The translations under genes were made by a program, and so were the position numbers. From contig JBAIAC010000042.1 of assembly GCA_037349315.1 (NCBI GenBank), positions 1,054,001 to 1,118,000 on the forward strand: a stretch of DNA of 64,000 nucleotides, in the 5' to 3' direction. Under the pieces are notes generated by a model. It saw nothing but the letters and a program-made list of their open reading frames with translations. It was not told where the DNA came from and did no database searches. This DNA is from Chelydra serpentina (Eukaryota > Chordata > Testudines > Chelydridae). Position 1 is the stretch's first letter. Every line of letters begins with the position of its first letter. This document shows, one piece after another, positions 55,558-64,000 of this stretch.

Positions 55558-58500
55558 GTAAGTGGATTTGATTTCTTATTTTTGCACCAATACGGTCAGT
55601 CTTTGGTTAGCATTCCATTTTTCTAATATTTTTTGTGTGTGATTTGCAGCACAGATTGTTTAGAGAAACTGTGTCCACAGCCAAGGAGCAGCTCTGTGCT
55701 TTATGTATAGTAGGACTTACTTAGAGTGAAATTCCTTACCACTCTCAGCATTTGGCAACTGAATTCCATTAAGGTAATATAATGCACTTTAGTTTGTTAG
55801 TATAGCGTGTCACAGGAAACGTTAGTCACTGACCATCTAAACATGAAAATACAAGTGCAAAAATATAACTGTACTTTCTATGACATCCTTCCTATTTATT
55901 TAATATGCATTTGTGGCATATAAGCAAACTATTGAGGTAATAATACATAGTATGGTGGGTTATAGTTAGGGGCAGAGAGCAGTATGTTGGGTGAGACTGA
56001 GAAGAATGAGCACAGGGAATGTGGGAGGCTCATAGAATAAAATTTAATTATTAGAAGGTTAAAATCCACATAGGTCGGAGAGAAGAGGTGGAATCAGAAA
56101 TTCGGGAGGGAGCCAAACTATGTGTGGAGGGTCATGGAGACTGTGGCAGATGGTAGGTACTGGGGGTTGAGGGGGAAGGGTCTACTAATCTCTGTGTAGT
56201 GATGGAAGTAGGGAGAGGGACACCTAGTATCTCTGAGGAATGTAGGAACTGGGAACAGAGGAGAAGAAGAAATGAGAAGAACCTGGCCAATGGTGGGTGG
56301 GGGTGAGTAGGTGGGAATGATAGAGGTCATGAAAGGAATTTTTTTTTTTTTACTGGATGCTGGAATGAACACAAAACCAGGAAAGCATTCCAAGGACAGA
56401 GATGCTGTGTTCTGTTTCTGAGTGCAGGAGAGATAGCGAGTTATTGCACTGTAGCGCCACTGAAGTGCGGACAGTCAGGAGTTAGGGGAGACTGTCAAGG
56501 AGAAGACAGTGGCAGAGATGGGGACAGTGACGAGTTATCAGTGTTTTAGGAATATTGAAAATACAAGGAAGCAAGTATTACAACTTAAAGGATGTAAACT
56601 GAGTATCATAACTTGTGATTCCCCTGAAAAATGATGTTAACTCGGTTAACAATCTTGAAACTTTGGAGGAGTTTGGGGAAAAAACAATTTAAATATTAAT
56701 TTTTAGAGTATATTTTCCATAAGTACAGTAAGGCTACAGATTTACATGAAGGGTAAAAATGTTTAAAGTTCCTAAGTGACTTAGAAAATAAAAATTTCTA
56801 AAAATTTCTAAAGTTCCTAAAAATCCCACTCTAATAGCCCAGATATTTCATCAAGCTGTATATCAAGTGTGACGTGCTATAGTCAAACATACTGTATGTT
56901 TGCAATTATACTTGTATATTTCCAATGATTTTGGCTTCCTTTATCTCATACGTTTTCCTTCTTTAAGTATAGCTACAAGTGTATTATAGTTTAAAAATTC
57001 TTGCTGTACACTTACACGTTGGGAACATAACTGAATTATTGTACAGCCTCTGAAATGGTTTCTTACAGAAGTGCCTGATAGAATTTTATTAACAGTTGAT
57101 TTTTTCCAACAGATCTTGCTTTGGTATCTGTTTACATCACAGTAATAACTAGCATACTATGGGGCTGTCTAGTCAAATTTAATTCTTGTTGTGAACCTTC
57201 GTGAAATTGTATCCATGCACTTTAGATATTATTTTCACACAGGATCTGATCTACTCTTGAAAAACATTTTAGGAGTTAGATTCTGCTTTTTACATCAGTG
57301 TAAATCCAGCGTGACTCCATAGAAGTCAGTGAATTTACTCTAAACTTTTTACACCAATCTATCCAAGAGCTGAAGTTGACTTTAAATGACCCTCTTAGCT
57401 GCAGTTATATCATTTTGTTATGTTGAAGACTTGTGTTAATGAATGGAAAATTAGGCCTCAATCCTGTGATCTGATTTGATCCTTATGCTTGGTCTTCATT
57501 CACACTTGTACAGAATCCCATTGAAGTCGATGGGCACAAGGGTTCACCCACATGGATCCAATTGCAGGACTGGGGCCTTAATTCACAGAGTCCAAGGTCC
57601 GAAGGGACATGTGCGTAACAGGCTGTAGAATTTCCCCAACATAATTCCTAGAGTATCTTTTAGAAAAAAAGTCTAGTCTTGATTTTAAAATTCAGTGATG
57701 AAGAATCCACCACGACCGTTGGCCATAATGTATTTCCAGTCCTACAGCTAACGGCCTGGTCCTCCAAATGCTTGTGGCCAGGGTGTAGAGCTTTTTAAGG
57801 TGGTCATCCAAAGGCCCGAACCTGCAGACGGTTATGCGCAAGTTTTACTTCATTAAATGAGTCATCCCAATGAAGCAGTCACTCGTATGTTTAAAATTAC
57901 ACCTGTGCTCAAATTTTTGCAGGATCAGGATCTAAAGCTGAAATTAAAATGAACTTGCCTCATAAATTGCTGTTAAAACCTTATGCCCAAATAAATCTGT
58001 TAGTCTTTAAGGTGCCACCGGACTCCTTGTTGTTTTGGTGGATCCAGACTAACACAGCTACCCCCTGATACTTGTTAAAATCATGAGGTCACAGTATTGA
58101 CTTCATATAGCAGTTAAAAGTGGAAGACAGATTCCGATATAAGGATGACTTTAACTTCCCACTTCCTTTTCCTGAAAACCCCTCTCCTTTTAGCTTGAAA
58201 TAATTTGTTAGTCCAAAGCTACAAGAAAATGTTCCTTAGAAACGTTAAACAAAATTCAACAAGCAATTTTTAAAATGAAGACAGAAAACACAACCACCAC
58301 CACCATTAATTATTCAGCATTAATTAATATGAAATTTGCCAGGTGGTGGTGCTAAAAGGTTCTAATTAGGAGCAGGGGCCTCATTGTGTTAGGTACTGAA
58401 CACGTATAGACCAGACAATACTTTTCACTTTTCAAAAATTACTTCCACAATTTTTGTCCACTCATAATTTCAGAACAATTCGTTCTCTGAAGTTCACAGT

Positions 58501-61500
58501 AGTGATCTGAATTAAGTCTCTGGGAAAATCCACACATAAGGATCCACTTTTATGAGCAGAAGGATGCAATTTTTGAATTGACTTAAAATTAATAGTGGTT
58601 ACAACAGGAAGAAATTTAATTCTCCTGTAGTGATTATAAACTCTGTGAGTGTCACAAGCTTCATTTGAAACAAGAAGTTAGTTTCCAACCCTTTCCCTAG
58701 AAAACATAGTTTGAAAGTAGAGTGAGTTTGGTTTAAAGATGCTTCGATTTGCAAAAAATTACAAAAGATTACCAATCAAAATCAAGACACTGAGTCAATG
58801 TAATGGCACTGTCACTTCTGTGTAAATTTGGATGTTACCTTCGTGGAATGTCTTTGTATTTAGAGTACACCTGGGTAACAGAATAGACTCTGGCTCACTA
58901 TCTTCATTTCACAATATAATTCTCGGAAAAGTAGCAAACCACTAAAGTATTTTGGATGGGATTTTCAAAGAAGCCTAAGGGGTTTCAGCCACCATTGAAA
59001 CTCCCCTAGGCTACTTTGGAGCACCCACGAGGGAGGGGGAGAGGGGGGGGTGTTTAGCACCCATAGGCAGCCCCACTATCAGCGCCTCCCGCTCCTCCCC
59101 AGCGCCTCCCGCCCATCAGCGGCCCAGCTGATCAGCACCTCCTCTTCTCCTCACAGTGCCTCCCACCCATTGCGATCAGCTGTTCTGCGGTGTGCAGGAG
59201 GTGCTTGGGGAGGGTGTAGGGAGGAGGAGCAAGCACTGGGTGTGCTCAGGGGAGAAGGGAACTGGACAGGAAGAGGCGGGGCAGGGCAGAGTGGGGGTGG
59301 AACAGCAGAGCAGGGGCCTTGGGGGGCGGGGCCTGAGGCAGAGTTTCTCCCCTTCCCCCCCCCCCCCCCCCCGCCCCCCGGCACATTCGAAACTTGGTGA
59401 GTATGATTTGGGTGCCTCATGTCTCCATTTTCCTCTATGGGCTGGGCTCCCTTCTTGGAATACAACTCCCATGATTCATCATGGTCTCCCCTCTTGGCAA
59501 GGGGCAGGGGCAGTCCATTTGCGTTAATTTTCATGGAATAAATGGGCCCAAAGGGTCAAAGGTGTTGATGTGATCCTGTCACTGTCTGACATTAAACACT
59601 GGCAAACAAGGTCCAGGGTTTGACATGCAAGTACCTCAGCTTGGTTAGTCCCATGGCAAATACACCATTAAAAAACATTTTAATCTTTTTCTTTCTTTTT
59701 CTGTATCTTTAATAACGCAGCTGACACATTTGAAATCTAAAATATGAAGTAAGGCTTTCATTTTAACAACATTCCTTATTTCCTCTCCCTTTAGCTGGAG
59801 CCAAGCCCCCTAGTTGACAGTCTTTAGATAGTATTAATGATGATAACTGTTCTTCTCAGGAAAAAGGATAGTTGAGATGGGCTGGAGCTGTTGCTGCTGC
59901 TGTTTAAAGTCTGATCCTGTTCCTCTAAAAGAGAAAACAAGACAAACAAAAGGGGAGGGAAAAGAAACAGCAAAGATAGAAAATGCAACTTCTCTTTTTG
60001 GTGTTAACTCTCAGCTGTAACCTTGCTTCTGCAGAAACACAAGCATGGCCCACAACCATATCCGCCGCTCAGAGTCCTGGTAAACTTGTAGCCGAATAGG
60101 ACTGTTTAGGGCAGGGATCTCAAACTCAAATCACCACGAGGGCCACATGAGAACTAGTGAATTGGCCTGAGGGCCGCATCACTGAAACCTTGTCATCCAA
60201 TGATACAAAAGTATAGTCAAAAATGAAAAAAATGAAGAGTAATAGAGTATTCTATTAAAAGTCAATGTATTAACTTTTTAAAAACCGTAATGCAAAAAGG
60301 GGGTTTAATAAAATATAAACACTCAGTAATGTTTGGAGCTTGGCTGCCAGTGGAGTCGGCGCCTATGGCGGGCCACAGGAAATAACTCCGTGGGCCGCAT
60401 GTGGCCCGCAGGCCGCGTGTTTGAGACCTCTGGTTTAGGGCATTGTGGCTCGTTGTCTTTTTCTGGTCACAGGCTTACAGCAGTGTTGCAAAATGTACAG
60501 TCTTGGCTGCCTAAGCCAGACTCTTATTACACAGAAGGCAAAAGGAGAGGGATAGGAAAGAGAAGAAAGAAGATGGAGGGAAAAAAGAACAAACAAGGGG
60601 GAGGAAGGGGTGACAAAGTCTCACACCCCAGGTGGTGTTTGCTACTTCCACCTGTTCTGGCTCAATTCCGATGTCCTCTGGGCTCCTCTCTCCGGGTCAG
60701 CCTGGTCAGGACATCTTTCAAGCTCAGGATGATGAAGGCCCAATGGTGTAGCAGTGTGTCCCAGGATATGGTAGTGGGGGCAGCCCTGACGGTAACACTT
60801 GTGGTAGCAGATGTTGGTAGACAGCTTCTTCTTGGCTTTTTCTTGATTCCCCCTCCCCTCCCCAAAGTCTTTTTTTAGGACCCCATAAAGGAGTGATGGG
60901 TGGAAAAGCCGCCCCTCATTATTTTATTCCCAAATTAACTCTGTGTGTTCATAGTACATTGCTGCTGATAATGACGATGTTGTCGCAATTCTCATCTATG
61001 GCTACACATATGACAGAAGTCCAAATCCTGATGCAGAGTCAGAGCATGCAAAGTTCATATCTCTGTTGTTTGATGATGCAGCTCTTTGGCACCTTTCATG
61101 TGCATCCTTTACCATGCATGATCTTAACACAGGTCTTAATTTATAGCAGTTGGCCTTTTTGTTCGGATTAGTTCAGTCTTTCTGTCTCCCTTTTGCATCT
61201 TTTCCTGTCAACATTTATTATTATAAATGATGCAACAGCTCCCCCACAAATAACCTATACCACAAAATGAACACTAGTACAACATTTCTTCAAAGTGTTC
61301 ACACCACACGTTGAGAAAAGAAATATACATGACTGTGTGTAACAGCACCACCTGGTGACTCCTGACGTAACAGTATATAGGATTGCGGTTTAAATAGGGT
61401 CAAAACACAACAGGTGTATTTTGAACATGAAGGGAAAGATAGAGAAGAGGGAGGATGAAGGGAATGGTCACAGGGACATTAGGTGATATGTAGTAGCTAG

Positions 61501-62848
61501 GTTAACAATTTGGAGGCTTCATAGTTGTTGGTTTTAAATGAAGTAAGCTATATTAATGAATCATTATCAGGCCACTTGCCTGCCCGTTATTACTAGGCAG
61601 TTTACCATGGCTATCAGGTTACAGGGGGAACATAAGAAAGGATCTGAAGCAGGGCAGAGCAGTGGCTGAGTAGAATGGTTTCAGGAGGGCCATCCATGCA
61701 TAAGGGACAGTGTGGAGAAAAGGTGTGAAGGTAATTCTGGGAGAAATGGGTGAAAGAAGCTGCCATTGGTAAAGCTGCCCCTATTGTTATATGAAGAGGA
61801 GTGGAACTCCCACGGAAGAACAAGTTTCATTGTTATTTCTCACGCGGGGGGCTGATGGTGTTTCTCCAAACATTGTCTCTGACAGGTTCCCCTCCATGTC
61901 CCCAGTGGCATCGCATTGCTGTACTGGTTGGATGGGCTGGGAACATCGTCCTGACAATAGCTGTGATAGCCCTGGGGGTTTGGGGTAAGTAGCACCAATC
62001 TATTTATCCATTTGGGCTTAATGGTGCTCCATGAATTCTCTTCGCATTCCCAAATCTGAATGATATTCCACTCCTGATTCCTGTCCATTTGTGAATGACA
62101 TCCTAGGCATTACATCACCACCCAGGTCAAAATGATACAGGAACAATGTGCAGTTAAGAGCTGGATGCATGAAACTCATGTGATCCAGCTAAAACAGGTT
62201 CACTGTTACATGTGGATGGGAAGACAGAAATGCACCTATATTGTGTAGTGAATGAGATTCTCTCTTCCTCTGTCCCTACCCTAGCTGTGATGGATACTAC
62301 ACTGCTGATCGCCATATTTGGGGTCGGGAAGGAATTTTCCTCCAGGGTAGATCGGCAGAGGCCCTGGAGGTTTTTCGCCTTCCTCTGCAGCATGGGGCAC
62401 GGGTCACTTACTGGAGGATTCTCTGCATCTTGAAGTCTTTAAACCATGATTTGAGGACTTCAATAGCTGAGACATAGGTGAGAGGATTATTCCAGGAGTG
62501 GGTGGGTGAGATTCTGTGGCCTGCATTGTGCAGGAGGTCAGACTAGATGATCATAATGGTCCCTTCTGACCTTAAAGTCTATTAGTCTATGAGTCTATTT
62601 TACACCTCCCACAATTGTTTTTTTAATTCCTAAATGGCTGCAATAGAAGTGATCTTTTTATTGACGCTGATGCTCTTTTGAAGTTTCCCAGCTGCATGTC
62701 TCTGGTGAAGGACAGACCAGAGGAGCTCTGAATACATCGGAGAATAATGAAACCAGAAACGTCAGTAGCACTGAATGCTCCTGCAGAGAGGATTTCCGGT
62801 CTCGCTTGAAACTAATTCTATGTGAACCCCACAATGACAGCTTGGCAG
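55473..62848 (+). CDS. KLRB1-like: NKR-P1/KLRB1-type NK-cell receptor gene, first three exons (CTLD beyond the window)
   Basis: Exons 55473-55557, 61886-61984 and 62684-62848 join in phase 1 at both junctions and give 116 open residues of a type II membrane protein. Residues 5-10 read ILYADL, an ITIM-like I-x-Y-x-x-L motif for SHP-type phosphatases; YADLNIP strongly resembles the start of mammalian CD161. Residues 39-61 are the membrane segment with no charged residue, so signalling through the ITIM rather than an adaptor is expected. Residues 62-116 form the stalk, with four N-glycosylation sequons (78, 83, 87, 112) and three cysteines. The lectin domain exons are not in the remaining 1.15 kb. 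KLRB1 proteins recognise CLEC2-type ligands, and two such genes lie in this window. A KLRF- or chicken B-NK-like identity is possible. Confidence 0.85.
57560..57760 (-). mobile_element. Old CR1 3' fragment
   Basis: Reverse-oriented, diverged form of the CR1 3' end (read in reverse: 'ggtggattcttcatcactg', 'cccttcggaccttggactctg'). Confidence 0.55.
57992..58071 (-). mobile_element. SINE fragment
   Basis: 'tgttagtctttaaggtgcca' and 'cagactaacacagctacccc' are the reverse-oriented form of the SINE at 10776-10890. Confidence 0.6.
59010..59400. repeat. GC-rich insertion with homopolymer run
   Basis: Abrupt GC-rich island within AT-rich intron, with repeated 'cagcgcctcccgc' units (59079-59115) and a poly-C run at about 59357-59373. 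Probably a transposon interior; ends not resolved. Confidence 0.5.
60112..60432. mobile_element. hAT-type element, TSD GTTTAGGG
   Basis: 321 bp, ends cagggatctcaaactc and, in reverse, cagaggtctcaaacac, with perfect duplications GTTTAGGG at 60104-60111 and 60433-60440. It carries a right-end piece of another family (gagtcggcgcctatg, about 60353-60367), also seen at 18669-18683. Confidence 0.92.
61886..61984 (+). CDS. KLRB1-like: KLRB1-like exon 2: transmembrane segment
   Basis: 99 bp, phase 1 in and out, acceptor tgtctctgacag and donor gtaagt. It encodes SPPCPQWHRI followed by AVLVGWAGNIVLTIAVIALG. The CPQWH-like start just before the membrane resembles the SPWHQ of CD161. Confidence 0.9.
62303..62597 (+). 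mobile_element. CR1 3' end, young
   Basis: Almost identical over about 290 bp to the 3' end of the full CR1 element (34865-35155), differing at only a handful of bases by eye, and ending in the same ctatgagtctat tail. It lies in intron 2 of the KLRB1-like gene, in sense orientation. Confidence 0.9.
62684..62848 (+). CDS. KLRB1-like: KLRB1-like exon 3: stalk
   Basis: 165 bp, phase 1 in and out, acceptor gctcttttgaag and donor gtaacc. It encodes NTS, NET, NVS and NDS sequons, an ECSC pair and a closing LKLILCEPHNDSLA, which is typical of KLR stalks immediately before the CTLD. The aag acceptor is of the same less common kind as in the minus-strand CLEC2-like central exon. Confidence 0.85.
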
Positions 62849-64000
62849 GTAACCACAGCTCCTGCTGTCCCAGAGCCATGAGTCGCTCTCCCTTAAAGAA
62901 TTTGCAGCACTCTCGCTGTGACTGAAAATCTAGGCACCATGTTAAAGGGACACTGTCCACTTGAAATACAATGGACCAGATTCTCATTCATACTGAGGCC
63001 CCTTTATATACATTACTCCAGTGTTGTGATCCCCGAGCATTCAAAAACCACGAGTCAGGCCCTACAAATCATGAGATTGGCTTATTTTAGGAAAATTATA
63101 CATTTGGGGTTCTTTATGTTTGCCTTCTGGTTTCTGAGCCTTTAGGTTGCACTTGGGTCCTACTGTCAGGCTTTTCTCAGAATGATGAGGACTAGAAACT
63201 TTCTGTAATGAAACTGAAATTCTCACATAATCCCCTGACTCCAGGAGCTGGGGCTTAAAGGAAAACACCAAACTTCACAAGACGTGTGATAAAAATAGGA
63301 GAGATGTGAACATTGCCAAAGTGACAGTGTGTGTAAGCATGGGAGTAAACTCTTTTTTCATTTTTTAGTCAAAGAGTTCTGGAGGCAGAAGGTTACTTCA
63401 ACAAAAGCTAGAAAATTTCAAATGAAACAAGTTTCCTGTGAAGAATTTCATTTTGAAAAAAGGCAAATTTTTTTGCCAATCAACTCTACTCATAACTACA
63501 GCAGGGAAAAGAATGTTCAGACAACAGGCTGATTTTTAAGTAACTGGAATGTTTTTTAATGTGCTCTAATGCTTTGCTGTGGTAGTGATGTACTATGCAC
63601 CCAAAGATCCTCTTTTCATCAGTCCCAACTGGTGGGTGCAAGGTAAATGCTGTGGCTGGCTCTTTCTGTACCAGTAGGGTTATTTCACTCTCCCGGTCAT
63701 CCTGCTCCTCTTTTGTATCTCCACCTGTTTCCCATCCTATGTTTGGATTGGTAGCTCGTGTACTCACCTATCACAATGGGGTCCTATCCATGGCTGTGGC
63801 CTCTCTGTCCTACTGTAATACTAATATTGATTATTATTGATTTGTATTGTAGCAGTGCCCAAAGGCTCAGCATTCAGGGCCCCATTGTGCCAGGTGCTGT
63901 ACAAAAACACATCATAAAAAGACAGTCCTTGCCCCCAAAGAATTTACAATCTAAGTAAAAATTAATAAGTCTCAGCTGTTTGTGCAGAGGATCAGCAGTG
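62849..64000. other. Intron 3 of the KLRB1-like gene (window edge)
   Basis: No CTLD exon (C-P-x-x-W start) was found before the window ends. The sequence is unremarkable apart from short frames without a domain. Confidence 0.6.

Larger units (their letters stand above)
55558..61885 (+). other. Intron 1 of the KLRB1-like gene
   Basis: 6.3 kb, AT-rich and with few recent repeats. It holds an old CR1 fragment (57560-57760), a SINE (57992-58071), a GC-rich block (59010-59400) and a hAT-type element (60112-60432). No additional exon was recognised. Confidence 0.7.

Overview
This looks like nuclear DNA from a reptile, most likely a turtle. The genes are split into short exons with consensus splice sites. 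Between them lie CR1-type LINEs, many short non-autonomous hAT-type DNA transposons with intact 8-bp target duplications, SINEs, LTR remnants and minisatellites. The turtle assignment is inference from repeat families and protein resemblance; no database search was run.

Three immune-receptor genes of the C-type-lectin-like (CTL) superfamily can be read exon by exon. (1) 385-4759, minus strand: a CLEC2-type (LLT1/Clr-like) type II membrane protein, with a transmembrane exon and three CTLD exons ending at a TGA; its first coding exon was not firmly found. (2) 36147-40024, plus strand: a second CLEC2-type gene in the opposite orientation, with transmembrane, first and middle CTLD exons. Its last CTLD exon is not found; the sequence after 40.1 kb is repeat-derived. 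(3) 55473-62848, plus strand: the first three exons of an NKR-P1/KLRB1-type receptor (ITIM-bearing tail, membrane segment, glycosylated stalk). Its lectin domain must lie beyond the window. All exon phases agree. In other vertebrates CLEC2 proteins are ligands of NKR-P1 receptors and the two gene types are linked, so the window appears to hold a genetically linked ligand-receptor locus.

Layout. 0-5 kb: first CLEC2-like gene with an old LINE and MIR-like pieces in its introns. 5-10 kb: LINE and hAT debris, a ~70-bp minisatellite and a GC-rich CpG-island-like block that could be a promoter. 10-30 kb: almost entirely repeats, including two inverted copies of one LINE family (one broken by a solo LTR, one by a hAT-type element), a CT-rich repeat, a 58-bp minisatellite and a hAT-in-hAT nest. 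30.2-35.15 kb: a nearly full-length but mutated CR1 element. 36-40 kb: second CLEC2-like gene with hAT and SINE insertions in its introns. 40-55 kb: retroelement and MITE remnants, including a decayed DIRS-like gag region. 55.4-64 kb: the KLRB1-like gene with a 6.3-kb first intron.

No tRNA, rRNA, CRISPR or bacterial-type operon structure is present. Most long open frames are chance products of GC-rich repeats.
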